A stretch of DNA of 64,000 nt from Impatiens glandulifera (lineage: Eukaryota > Streptophyta > Magnoliopsida > Ericales > Balsaminaceae): NCBI RefSeq assembly GCF_907164915.1, contig NC_061870.1:23101348-23165347 (forward strand). The letters run 5' to 3'. The position numbers were made by a program, and so were the translations under genes. The notes beneath the pieces were generated by a model. That model saw only the letters and a program-made list of their open reading frames with translations, was not told the DNA's origin and did not search any database. The first letter of the stretch is position 1. Each line of letters begins with the position of its first letter. Below are positions 1-12,618 of the stretch, piece after piece.

Positions 1-30
1 GTTCCTTTATAAGCTAATTTCCCTTGATTC

Positions 31-93
<63 letters not shown>

Positions 94-1009
94 CATTGAT
101 TCCTAACTAAATAATATATATAATTATTTTATTTCACTATTTTCATATCCTACTCATTATTTACATCTAAATTAATAATATTTATTTTCTAATTTTCAAT
201 ATGTAAAATTTCTTATAATTGATTTTAGGTAGGTTTGAATGTATGATTTTGAGAATTTACCAGTTAGTATCAATTTATTTTTTTTATATTTTTATCATCT
301 AATTGTTTGATGAAAATGTTTACATAGTTTGTTTTCTTTAGTTTTGTAATTATTAATTCCAATTATTCAATAAAATACTTACTTAATTTGAATAATTGAA
401 TTTATCTTAAATTTTAATATAAACATAATTTGAGAGTTAAATAGTCAATAGTCAATGATTTATTTAAATTATATTTTATAATAAATTATATATAAGTATA
501 TAAAAATGGAACATCAATCTTCTGGAAAAAAAAATTGATATCTTTATTTTTGAGAGATCATCAAATTAGTGAAAACTCTACTTCTATCGAACTTTAAAAT
601 TCAAAATCAATCTAGTGAAAATCCTCAAATTTCTCCTCTAACAACTAACATCGTACTAGTGAAACAACAAAATTATTTCGATGTTATAAACTTGATATAA
701 TGTAAACTTTGAAAATTTTTACATTTTTTTAGTTCTATCAACAATCTATCAAGAACGGACGATAAATTTTTTTTACTATTGAGCAAGAATTTTTTACAAT
801 AAAGAAGTGAATACGAAATTTCATAATAAAATGGATGATGACTTTATTGTCGATTACTTGATACTTTATATTCAACGAGATTTAGTTAAGACTATAGTTA
901 TAAATTCTATTGTAGATGAGTTTTATATTTTAAAATCTCGTAGACCTTAACTTGAGGGTCCGTCCTGCATATCACTATCATTAAGACGTATCATTAAGAC
1001 GTATGTACT
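1..1009. other. AT-rich intergenic DNA
   Basis: There is no recognisable coding region. It opens with a long (TA)n microsatellite at about 37-92. Near 975-1003 a short direct duplication (unit ATCATTAAGACGT) is visible. The rest is low-complexity AT-rich sequence with no feature I can name. Confidence 0.6.
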
Positions 1010-1016
1010 AATAAAA

Positions 1017-1924
1017 TGTCATTTAGACTTACATACTATCAAAAATTAGTTCATTTAATCTCTTTTTAGAAAACTATAACTAATTTTTATTTTTTTATTT
1101 ATATATTTATTTATTAAATATTAATATATTTTTTCACTCCTTCTTTTTCATTAACTAAACTACTTCTTTTTCATTAACTAAACTAGTTAAATTTATTTTA
1201 TTTTTAAATTTTTATTATTTTTATATTAATTTTTCTTTTTCATTTCATTTTTTCCTTTTAACCGTTTTTATTTATCTCATTCTTAAATTTTAATTTTTGA
1301 AAAAAAATTAATAATTTACTTATGAATTTTATGTTTTACCAGAGTTTCTTTCTTATTTATTTTAATATGAACAAAAATAAAATTAATAATTTTTTATTTA
1401 ATTTGTAATTCATTACTTATAATAATAAAAAGGAACATTGTTTTGTCTAATATTTAATTATTACTCTTTTGTTTTGATGAATTAGTTGATATTATTATTT
1501 ATTATTAATTTATTTATTTTTGTGTTGAATGATTTTTATTGTTAAAAGGATAAGTAACTGTTATATTCAATGACCAAACAATTTTAAAATAATTAATAAT
1601 CAATGTTAATATAAGAAAAAAATATAAAAAAAAAAGAAATTTAAAGTTAAAATAATTAATGATAAATGTTCATATATATCAAATTAAATTAAAATAATTA
1701 ATAATAAATATTTTTATAAAAATAATAAATAATTATAAAATAAATAAAAATAAATAATTCATTTATTAATGAAAAAGAAAAAGGGTGAAAATATATTAAT
1801 ATTTAATTAATAAATATATAAATTAAAAAATAAAAAATAACTATAATTTACTAAAAGAGGTTAAATGAGTCAACAACCTCTTATTAATACATATTTTTAT
1901 TAATACATATGTCTAAGTGAGATA
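1017..1924. mobile_element. MITE-like element with long imperfect terminal inverted repeats
   Basis: The left end (from GTCATTTAGAC at about 1017) and the reverse complement of the right end (GTCTAAGTGAGA at about 1912-1924) align over roughly 150 bp. The shared stretch runs through TTTAATCTCTTTT/TTTAACCTCTTTT and ends at a shared CTTTTTCATT. The right arm has a small internal duplication (ATACATATTTTTATTAATACATAT). The centre is AT-rich and non-coding. Size and structure fit a non-autonomous DNA transposon; I could not define a convincing target-site duplication, so the superfamily is open. Confidence 0.55.
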
Positions 1925-3270
1925 GTTGCACAAGTATATACGTATAAGTAAATCTAACTAACTTTTTTTTCTATAACTAAATTAAACTTTTATCATATAA
2001 GTGTTAACTAGAATATGTATTTAATAAAAAAATATATATATATATATATTTTAATTTTTAATTACTATTGTTTTAAATTCTTAATTTATATTGCATAAAA
2101 TATAAAAACCTGAATTATTTAATTTATTAGGATCAAAATTAAAATATAAAATACAACCCATGTTCATTTTTGTATGCAATTAATTATATATTTGATGGTT
2201 ACAAGTTTGGTTTTATTTTTACAAATAAATGGAGTTCACTACTAATATTAAAATATAAAATTCTTTTTAAATAATTTAAAAAAAAATATTAATTCAAATA
2301 AAAAGTTGTAAAAAGAAAATTAATTTATAAAATAACATTAAAATAATCAAAACTAAATAATATTACAAATTTTTAAGATTTAAAATTTTAGTTAAAAAAT
2401 CTAACACTTATCTAATTTTTTTGTTTTTATGGTGATTTCAAAAGTCTTATATTAGAAAACAACGCACTAATAGTATATTATGTAATTTTATTTTATTTTA
2501 TTTTGTTGAATTGGACTTAATTCTAAATACGAACTCGAGAAACGATTATCAAAATAATGTGAGAGCATAAACAACAAATGACCTACCAATAACTAAAAAT
2601 ATTATTTGAATTATAAAAATATGAGATAAAAATCATATTCGACTAATCGAAATGTGGGGGCAAAAATAAAATAATTTTTCATCCTCTTTTGAAAACTCTT
2701 TTTAGTGGAAAAAACTTTGACAATAATCTTTACTTTCTAAGTAATTTTAACTAAAATTATTGATCTGCAATATATATATATAATTTATTTATTTATTAAA
2801 TAAAATTCTAAAATAACTTATAACATATGATAATGACTAACTTTTCAACTATAATTTCTTCATTCTCAATAAGCTATTGCCTTAACGAATTGGATAAAAA
2901 AAAAATTAATTTACTTAAAAATTATATTTTTCAAATGTCTTATTTAGTATTATTTAGATTAAATAATATATATATTTAATTATGTATAACAAATGTTTTC
3001 TAACTGGCCCCATATGTTTATTTTCTACAATAGATTAATAAAATAGATAAAAAGAAATATTGTTAAATGTTAACACACCAAAGAGATAACTAAGTAAGAG
3101 ATACGAGAAAAGTTGCAATTTGAGAACAATGCCTTATGTTTATATTCTATTATAATTCCTTTTTCACAATATTGTTAATGTTGTTTATGTTTCTTATAGC
3201 CATATCATTAAAACTCATACTATTTGTACTAAAGTAATTAATGTAACGATTTGAGTCCATATAGAAGATT
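1925..3270. other. AT-rich intergenic DNA
   Basis: Contains a (TA)n tract near 2033-2051 and runs of A and T. No gene or structured repeat is recognised. The 3' untranslated region of the MICU-type gene probably occupies the last part. Confidence 0.5.
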
Positions 3271-5108
3271 TCATGTCTCCCATGGGAGTGATCCATCCCT
3301 TTCTCTCTTTTGTAACACTCTTACAAATTCTTCTGAGCTCAAATTCCCGTCTTTGTTTACATCGAAAACAAAATATATCATATCAACCACGTTCTCCGAT
3401 AGAGTAATCTCGCAAACCTAACAACAACAACAACCACAACCAATGAATCTGAATGAAAAATCAAGAAATCTCATATTAATAACTACAAACATATTTACAT
3501 ACTTGGAATGCAGCTCTTTGAAAGTCTTGTTTGGTCAAGAGCCCATTTAGCTTTCCATGAGCAAAAATAGCAAGAGATAGCTGCTGCAATTTTTTTCGAA
3601 GCTCGGCCAAGCTTTTGAACTCCTCGAAAGTAAACCTAACGCTTGCCAGCCTTGGATCGTCGTGTAGTTCCCTTACTCTTGCGACAAACATATCTATATC
3701 GCCAATATCTGCGGATGCAACCATCGAGAAGGCAAAATCTATAGCCGATATGGTTCCTCTAGATTTGAAGTCATAATGGGCAAACTCCAATCTCAAAATC
3801 TGCATAGTTTTAGTCAAAAGTATCATATAATTAATGCTCTATATATAAGAAAAGGATAAGTTGGTTTTACTTCTTCATGCAAATCTCTCAAGAACTCGAC
3901 AAATTTGTCATGTTTAAGGCAGGTGTTTCCATCTTTGCCGAAGAAATTCTCAAGCAAACCGCCATTTTCAACCGCGCTGGAGACATTCAGCCCAATTCGA
4001 AGCCCGTCTCTATGCTTCCCGCCTTGCCTGTTGTGAGTTCTCATGAAACTCATCACTTTCTTGAACTCTTCCCTGTCTATCTCCCTGTTTTAGACAACAA
4101 ATATTGGTCTAAATCATGTGGAAAGGAATAGCTTTCGATTATAAAAATAAACTGAGCTTTTGTTTACCCGTTATTGTCGAGGTCAAACATTTTGAATGCC
4201 ACCGAGAAACATGATTCGGGAATGCTGAGTAAGGTGACGAAAAATATGTACCTGTCGTGTTTCAAATAAGATTATAATTCCTTAAAAACAAAAAGTCTGT
4301 GAAGATCACAGTTACCACGGGCCAACAACACAGAACCGTGTTAATCTTACTCGGGGAATGAGATGAGACCGTCGTTATTGGTGTCGAATAGCATGAAGAA
4401 CTCGGAAGGAGCACAATGAAGTGTGCTTCCAACAGCCTCTCCTTTAAGACTTCCAACTCTAATGCAATCCGATTCCCATGGTGGGAATACTGGAATTATT
4501 GCCCGCATTAGATCTGCTCCGTTCATCATAACCTCTTTTCCGGGACTCTTAATCGATGCAAAGTACTCGAAAACCTATTTAATCAATAGTTTGTTTTTCA
4601 GAAAACCTCACGAATAAACAGATCAAACACAGAGTTTCATCACCTTCTCCGGAGGGCTCATGGTTCTGATACGTTTCTCATACTTGAAGAAAACCTTCCT
4701 TCTATAATCATCTAGGATTTTACAAAAAAAAACATCATAAACAATAATCTTATATAGTTCTATATATCAACCCATGATGTTCTATAAATTACCTCCAAAA
4801 ATGAGGAACCCTGATTTCTTTTTCGCAACAGGAGCTGCCTCTCCATCTGAATCAGCAAAACAGATTGATGAATCTGAATTTGAATATTGATAAAGACCCA
4901 TGCCCGATAAAACAACAAGGATGGTTGTCAACGAATCTGATCTTAAACCCGTCTCAAAATTAGATCTGTTCTGATTATCCCAACAATGTTCTTGAGACTG
5001 CAACCACGATTGAGAAGATAAAAGACGCGATCGCAAGGCTTGACGAACAGGGATTGAATTCGAGACTCTCCTCATCGATGATGTTAAAAGAAGCATTTTG
5101 CAGTTCAT
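3271..5108 (-). CDS. MICU: MICU-type mitochondrial calcium uptake EF-hand protein
   Basis: Seven exons read on the minus strand join in frame: 5108-4793, 4711-4644, 4574-4351, 4251-4168, 4084-3871, 3799-3503 and 3417-3271, giving about 449 aa. The N-terminus is Arg/Ser-rich, as in a mitochondrial presequence, followed by a hydrophobic stretch (TTILVVLSGMGLYQY). The MICU-typical YRRKVFFKYEKRI and SPPEKVFEYFAS segments follow. EF-hand loops are visible at DTNNDGLISFPE (about residue 190), DLDNNGEIDREE (about 225) and DVNKDGNLSSEE (about 420); plants typically carry one more than animals. In this family the protein gates the mitochondrial calcium uniporter from the intermembrane space. All splice sites are canonical and no break is seen. 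It lies 218 bp downstream of the stop of the next same-strand gene, so the two are separate units. Confidence 0.93.
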
Positions 5109-5326
5109 AGTATCTTAATGGCTTAATGCAGAGAAAGAGAAAGAGGTAGATTGTGAGCGAAAATGAAGGAGTCAGTTGTTTAGAGTTAGTTAAATTAGTT
5201 ATAAGTGACAGTTATTAATGAAACATTCAAATAAACTAAATCAACCAAACTTTTGAAAACAAAAATATACTCATTTCCATTTTTTTTATTATTGGTTAGT
5301 TTTTCGATCTAAACATGAACATCCTT

Positions 5327-7185
5327 TCAATGATTATTAGGCAACCGGAAGGAACCTCCGGCATAAAGCATCTCATAAACCGGCTTAATTCTCCTAGTCA
5401 AAACCAAACCGAGAACAGAGCCAGCAGCACAAACTCCGGCCAAAGCAAAAAAGGTGACCCGAAAGCAATCAGGACCCAAACATGTCTTAGAATGTTGTCT
5501 CATAGCCTCAGCATCGTAAACATTGCCCGCGAGAATCCCCGAGAATAAAAGGGCCCCGAGAGGATTTCCTAGCGACATGAAACTAAAGATGACACCAAAA
5601 TTCTTCAGCCCAAACAGCTCAGACGCAGTTGGAACCATGGTCGAGAATTGGACCCCATAGCAGACCCCGAGAATGGCTGTTGCAGCATAAAGGGTTCCAT
5701 CGATACCCGATGCGAATAGAAGGTAGGTCATTATCATCACTACTTGCGTAACAGACATCCAAATTGTTCTAGGAGTGAAACTTTTCCTGCAATATTGAAG
5801 ATATTTTCATACTAAGAACGCTCTGATTTAAGTGGGGTTATTCTGTTCTTGTTCTATTCAAATCTTACCTGACAAAGTATTCAGATACCGCCCCTCCGCT
5901 AAGACGGCCGATGAAATTGCAGAAGCTGAAAAGGGAAAGAAGAACGGTTGTGTCTTTAGTCCCCATGGCAACCGCAATCTGGGCTAGATTGTTCAAAACA
6001 GTAACACCTGTACCAACCCCAGCAAAGTAAACCAGAAACAGTAGCCAGAAATCGGCTTTAACAAAAGCTTCACGAAAACTAAAGTCCTCTCCTCTTCTAG
6101 GCCGTCTCTTCTTCCTCACAGCCCCCTCTCCCAAAGCAAGAAGCGTGTCAATTTCCGAAACGCTGTCAATCTTAGGCAAACTCTCAAGCATAGACGAAGA
6201 CGAGCCATGAGAAGCAACCAACAATGGCTCTTCTTGATTCGGAGGCTGATCGAGTTTACTCCGAATGGAGGAAGGATAAAAAGCCATTTTCACAGGAATG
6301 GCAAGAGGAGCAATGAGAAGCAACACCATGACAGCAATCAAAGAATAAGAAATTGAAGTATTCAATGGTATGAAATGATCAAGTATTGTAGTGGTAAGAA
6401 GATATAGACCGAGTAAAACGCTAGTGATTTGGATGAAAAGGAAATGAGTAGGTTCAGCCGGATCTTCACCGGAAGCAGGAGTACAAGGACGAACGTAATA
6501 CATCAAGCTTATACACAAGATCGGAACGCCGATTGCAAGAAATAACAAAAGATTTGGAGATGAATTTCGAAGAAGAATACCGAAGATTTCTGTGTAGACT
6601 GCCGCACTTAAACCTGCGTATCCTTTGAGAATTCCGGCGACTGTTCCACGGCTGAGTGGGAAATTCCTCATGTTTGTTACAAGAACGGCTGTTCCAAGCC
6701 AGGCACTGCTATTAGTAGCAATACATAACGCAATCCATAGCTGCAGCCAGAGAGACAATGAATGAATGAATGACAATGAATGATCAGACCTGATCTATCT
6801 ATATAATATATGTGCAAATGCAATGTAGTATATAATATGAAGAAAATACCAGCCAATAAGGCATGGAATCGACAGTACGGGTGAGAGAGAGCCAAAGGAG
6901 GCCATAGCCAAAGAAGCAAAAGAAAGCGCCGATCAAGAGGACGATCCAGGGAGGGATTTTGTTACAAGCAATGCCGGGGAGTATACCGACGTTCTCTCCG
7001 ACGTCGTTGGCGACTCCGAGGATGGTTAACTGTTTCTGATTGAGACCTAGAACTGATTTGAGAGCGTGAGAGTAGAGAGGGAAATTGTATGGATTACCAG
7101 ACGCAATTTGAAGCCATACAGCAGCTCCAAGGCCTACCCATGGCGGTCTTGTTCCTACCTTGAGATTCGCCATTGATGTCGTCAT
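5327..7185 (-). CDS. Nodulin-like major facilitator superfamily transporter
   Basis: Three exons (7185-6850, 6740-5869, 5786-5327) join in frame to about 555 aa. The N-terminal half is a Nodulin-like domain: PPWVGLGAAVWLQIASGN, then YNFPLYSHALKSVLGL, GVANDVGENVG, NMRNFPLSRGTVAGILKGY. A hydrophilic central loop (about 320-370, with KKRRPRRGEDFSF) leads into a second MFS half with IGRLSGGAVSEYFVRKSF and several membrane segments. Around twelve helices are expected. Two start codons are possible, 7185 (MTTSMANLKVG) and 7173 (MANLKVG); I took the first. Family members are membrane transporters of mostly unproven substrate, some linked to organic acid, iron or nutrient movement, so I give no substrate. 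No defects are visible. Confidence 0.93.
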
Positions 7186-7538
7186 CCTTCTAAGCAATCT
7201 TTCTTCTTCTTCCTTTCTTTCTTTCTTTCTTGTTCTTCTTCGTCTTTTCGCTTCAAACTGTTATCAGAATATGAAGACAAAGAAGAGGAAAAGTAGGGAA
7301 AATACCCTTGGGGGCAAATCAGTCAATTCTCATATTATTATTATTTTAATTTTTTTAAAGTTAAATTAAGAATAAAGTAAGAACAATAAAAAAAGAGAAA
7401 GCTAATAATTAATTATTTATGAGATTTGATTGGGAAATTTGACGAGATGGGTTTAAAGATTAACTTATTTGAGTTTTTAACTGGCGTACAAAATTAAATT
7501 CGTTGGTGATATTTTTTTTTTGAACAATTTTGTCTATG

Positions 7539-7688
7539 TCGCGAGACGCAACCGGCATTCGCGAGATGATTAATTTTATTTTATTTTTTTCAAAAAAAAA
7601 TCATCTCGCGAATGTCAGTTGCGTCTCGCGATTATGGACTTTATTTCAAAAAAAAAATCATCTCGCTAATGTCAGTTGCGTCTCGCGA
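7539..7688. repeat. CpG-rich inverted repeat with one arm tandemly duplicated
   Basis: The left arm at 7539-7569 begins with TCGCGAGACGCAAC. It pairs with the right arm at 7601-7631 with only two transition mismatches over 31 bp. The right arm plus spacer (A-run, arm, TTATGGACTT) is then repeated once directly, giving another arm at 7658-7688, period 57 bp. Each arm carries TCGCGA or near-variants at both ends, very unusual in this AT-rich background. Confidence 0.85.
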
Positions 7689-9095
7689 TTATGGACTTTT
7701 CCACGGCATCTGTTTACGTCTTGCAACGTGACCATTTTCGAAGTCAAAAACTCAAATAAGGCCATGGTCATTTAGTCAAATTTTTCATTTGATTTGCTTT
7801 TGTTTTACTATAGATAGAGACCCTTTTAATTATTATTATTATTATTAAATTGTGATTATAACTAACTAGGTTCTTTTAGGATATTTTGTCAATTTATTTC
7901 GTGATATAGATTTTCTTTTGTTACATTTGATTATAAAGTGATGCTTGAGTGACATTTGTGTTATACAAATAAATTTGTCATTCAATCACATGTGTTGGAG
8001 CCAGTGTTTTTCAATTAGAAATGAAATTCATTAAAAAGTAGCTTATTTAGATTTTATATATATATAAAAATATTAATTGATATTTTAATTAATAGTTATT
8101 ATAATATTATTTTGTATTTAAATTTTATAAAAATAAAGCAAAAATATTTTATTGTTTGGATGAATGAATCTAGTAATTGAATTGTTAAAAAAAATTGATA
8201 AGAAATTAAAGATTATTGTTTGCTTGAAGTGAATGTAAGATCTGGGTCTATAAAATTGAGTTGAGGTGGATTTGAAAAAAAAATTGAGATGAGTTTAAGA
8301 ATATAAAGAGAAAATTATGGGTGAAATAAGAGGCGATAAAAATAAATTTTGTCAATTAAAAATTAGATAAAAAATAATGTATTAAATTAAAAAATTTAAA
8401 AATTGTTAATAATGTCCCAATCTTACCAAATTTTTTTTGTTTTTATTGTTTTTGGTGGCCTGAATAGATCCGCCCCTAAGTATGACTAAGGAATTATACT
8501 TGTACATTTAAAAAATTAAAAAGAAATGTGATAAATAATAGTTTTCTCATAAAATTTAGTATTTAATCTTAATTAACAAGTTGTTAAATGCAATGAGAGA
8601 CTGTGATTATGAAAATTTTAATAATTATATTAAATAAAGAGAAATAATTTAAATTAAATTACTTAATAATTAAATTAAAATTATTGAGTTTCCATTCTAA
8701 ACAAAAACCAAATTATTGAGACCAAAACAACTTTTTCTTCATAAAATTATGACATATTGAAATTTGATATATTTGTTAATACATCATAATAAAATTCTAA
8801 TTTGACCCGGCATCTAGTAATTGGCTATGCATAAATAATTATTTTATTTTATATAATGGGTTAATGGCCAAAGATTCTTTCAACACATTTAAAGGTTTCA
8901 TGCATAAACAAATATAAGCATTTAAGTATGCGTGTACAAAATATCTACTCATTTAAGTGAAAATCCCATCCACCTACTCACTGTCACAAAAATGGGCTAA
9001 AGAGTTCTATTCTCACTACACCATTCCATTATGAAAATGGTTGGATTCAATTAGTATTTCATTTGCAATTTATTTTCATTCTTCATATATTTTTG

Positions 9096-9130
<35 letters not shown>

Positions 9131-9864
9131 TTTATTATGAAAAATAAGATTTTTTATTTAGTTATAGGTTCAAATTTAAAAATAAATTACTTGGTCATCA
9201 CATCATACCACACTACCCGTTTTTTGAAATGAAACGAGTTGGGTTGTTAATTCGTGAGTTAAGTTAGTTGATCCACACATAAAACTTTAGTTAAATTTAA
9301 AAAATAAGATTAAAATTTATATATTTAAATCTTGAAGTTAACTTAATAATATAAGTACAATCTTCCAACCAAATAAACTAATAAGCCTTTATATTTTACC
9401 TTAAACATAAAATTTGATAAAATCAAAATTAGATAACACGTTATTTTATATATATAATAATGTTTAATGATAGATGACCTGACCTTGTTCCATCTATTTC
9501 GTGAGATAAATAGATTTGGATGTTGATTCGCTTATAAAATTGTAGAGTTTTATATTTTAAGTTCTAACATAAAATTTGGATAAACGTGCAATATTGCATT
9601 TATATAATTTTAATTTTTTTATTAATTTCTTATAAAACAAATTAAGATCTAATTGTGTTTTACAAAATAGAGAACACATTATTTTTACATCCATAACATT
9701 ATACTTTAATTCATATATTTTTAGTAATGATGATTAAATATTCATTTTTGTTTTAAATTTTAATGTATGTAAATAAATATGAATAACATGTTCGATATAT
9801 TAATTAATATGGATACTTTGTTGGTTGATATATTGATTAATCTGATTTTCAAAAAATTATATAT

Positions 9865-9902
<38 letters not shown>

Positions 9903-10320
9903 TAAATTGAATTAAAAAATAAAAAATACCTCAACAGTTAAAGTTCACATTTTATATTTGAGACCAGAGTCAAATTTCAACTAATGTGAATTTTATAGTG
10001 TTATTATAAAGACTAAAATGTTAATGATGCTGGTATATGTGAGTGTGAATTTAAGGGATAAAAAAGTTATATTTGCATGTGGGTGTCGAGACCTAACCCA
10101 ATGGGTGATATATGTGGTTGCGAATTTGAGAAATTAAGGATTTATATGTGAATGTGGGTATGAATGAGGGAATGGTGGTTTAAATTTAAGCGGTGGAGAC
10201 CTAACCCCAATATTTCAACTTTTTTCTCGCTTTATATCTCACTCTCACTTCTGTCACTCTTTCGACCTCATGAAAAATTAGGGCAAATTGGAAGGATAAT
10301 TATAGTTCTATGATATATAT

Positions 10321-10478
10321 CGTAACTGAGGTCCTTATATTGAATCTTGTCATAAACGTCACGTAACCAATGATCTTAAATAACTTTATATATATATATA
10401 TATGTTGATGTAAAGTTATTTAAGATCATTGGTTACGTGACGTTTATGACAAGATTCGATATAAGGACCTCAGTTACG
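10321..10478. repeat. Near-perfect long hairpin (68-bp arms, 22-nt loop)
   Basis: Bases 10321-10388 are the reverse complement of 10411-10478 with a single difference, which would be a G:U pair if transcribed from the plus strand. The loop is mostly (TA)n. A competing 7-bp pairing (GTTGATG at 10404-10410 with CATCAAC just after the right arm) is also present. Arms this long and this well matched suggest a recent inverted duplication. Either a small-RNA precursor (young MIRNA or hairpin-siRNA locus) or a compact foldback transposon would fit. No protein is encoded. Confidence 0.9.
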
Positions 10479-11547
10479 ACATCAACACGTACGTACGTAT
10501 ACGTAAATGTGAGATTTGTTTCAGGTTCTTTATAATTGGAATAAAAATCATTATTACCATGTGCACACAATTAGGAAGAAATTTCGAATGCGACGTTTGT
10601 GAGTAAATGTACGATTTTTTTCAGGTTGTCTACAATTTGAAATAGAAACATTTTTTTTATCATGTGCACACAATTAAGTGTATCCAAGAACAAAGTTAAC
10701 TCATTTGTACTTCATAATTTTGTTTGATAATTTTTTGTCGTGTATGCTTATTTAAATTAAAAAATAAAATTAACTCATATGTACTTCATGATTCTGTTTA
10801 AATATCGTGCTTTTAACTTCTCTGTACTGATGTAAATTATGCACTTGTTAAGTTTAATAAAGATGGATGGATGTGATTATGACTACCCAACAATTGTTAC
10901 TAATATTTGAACCATATAAATGGTTATTAGAAAAGGTATTGTTATTGGATGTTTCTAACTCATTTTAAGTTTGATTTTATAGGTTATCAATTCTGTTTGA
11001 ATTATCATTTGCATCATTATTGTTTTTGATGTAGTAAAACCTATAACTCGAAAGTATTTGAAAAGAGCTAAAGAATTTTGGGGACTACATTAAAATTAAA
11101 AGATTGTTTAAATAATAAAGACCATGATGACTATGGTTGGAAATTTGTTTTTTTTGAGAAAAAAAAATAGAATAACAGATTAAGTATGTAGCCTACAAAC
11201 ACACATAAACTTTGATGGTGTTATTCGTGTACCTCTTAAATTATGCTAGAACTCAACTAAAAAACCATGCCCAATAACTTAATAAACTAGGAGAGAAACC
11301 GTTAATGACTCGGTGAATGCTTATTAGAAGATCCCTAATTTTATATCATTGCTCGTCTTTACTCTTTACTGTGGATTCAACATCTAGTATTTTTTATCAA
11401 ATTAAAAAAAAAAATTAAAAACTTAATTAAAGTTACTTTTCTAGTAATCATTTTTATTACATCATATTGTGAAAATTATAAGTAACTAAAAAATACCAAA
11501 TTAAAAAAAATAAATATATTGGACAATGCCCTAAAGTAATTCAAAAC

Positions 11548-12125
11548 TTAGACATTGTCAAATTTGAAGACCTCCTCATTGACAAACTGATCAACAAGCC
11601 CATCCACATCTCCCCTATCTTGAACAACTTGGGTTTCATAAGGTATGGTTTGAATTTGTGCCAAATGAATAGCTGATAGGGCTTGAACTTTAGCCAACTC
11701 AGATTGAACCTTAATGATTTGATCTTGCAATTGAGTAATAACCCCAGTACATCCATAAACTGGGTCAGCAATTCTCCAGCTTGCTTCAAGACTCATGCAA
11801 TCTGCAGCCATTGCTCTTGCATGAACAGGAAGATCCTACAAAAGTAATTGTTACAGTTATTTAACTCCTAGATTCTAGATTACATTTTATTTTATTTTAA
11901 TTTTCTACATATGCAATGAAAATAAATAAAGAATAAGATGAAAGTGAAGGTTTTATAAATAAATACCTTCAAGGATTTGGCAACATTGTTAGCTCCAAAG
12001 ATTTTATGAACACAATCATATCTTTGTGGATTATTTGAAGGAAAATATGGAGCAAATATGCAATCTTTGGAGCATCTTCTTCTCAAATATTTGCAAGCTG
12101 CACATCTAGTACCAGATTTCGACAT
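11548..12125 (-). CDS. LOB-domain (LBD/ASL) transcription factor
   Basis: Two exons (12125-11967 and 11835-11548) give 148 aa. Residues 8-22 carry the zinc-binding C-x2-C-x6-C-x3-C motif ([15 protein letters not shown]). It is followed by [26 protein letters not shown], the GAS block start, and after the intron by the conserved [17 protein letters not shown] segment, with a heptad-like helix behind it. The single intron lies at the usual LBD position inside the LOB domain (after VAKSLK). The short C-terminal tail resembles the small LBD23/LBD24-like members. LBD proteins are plant-specific nuclear DNA-binding factors in organ-boundary and root development. No truncation is seen. Confidence 0.92.
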
Positions 12126-12578
12126 CTCTAAGATATTCTAACTAGTTATTTTTATTCTCGATATGATTCTGATCACAATAAAATCTTTGAATCGATATTG
12201 AGAAAATATTTGAGTTTTATAATGTGTTCTACTTCTTAAGAAAATTTAATTCGAATACAATGGCTAGTTTTGTAAGTAAAAATGGAATATTTGAATACAA
12301 CGGCTAGTTTTTTAAATGAAAATGGAAACGATATATAGATAAAAAAAAAATGTGATGATTTGTGGTATTGATTTTTAAATTCCATTTGAAGCTATTTTTA
12401 AAATTTTCATTAATCTTCTTTCTCCCAAATAGATATAAATTATACTATTCTTCATTAAACTTCTTCCTCCTTTAAAATATATTTTTTTTTAATTATCCAT
12501 TAAATTTCTCTCTTCTAAATACTTATAAATTAGAATAATTTTTTTCTTTCTAAAATAAATAAACAATTAATCTTTATG

Positions 12579-12618
<40 letters not shown>

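Larger units (their letters stand above)
7186..11547. other. Gene-free AT-rich stretch with foldback structures
   Basis: No coding gene is supported. It holds the CpG-rich foldback at 7539-7688, (TA)n tracts near 9098-9128 and 9868-9898, and the hairpin at 10321-10478. The sequence at 11160-11215 resembles the 3' part of the SINE family seen near 16.7, 20.5 and 60.3 kb. A CTTT-rich stretch near 7200-7235 is probably the 5' leader of the transporter gene. Confidence 0.5.
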
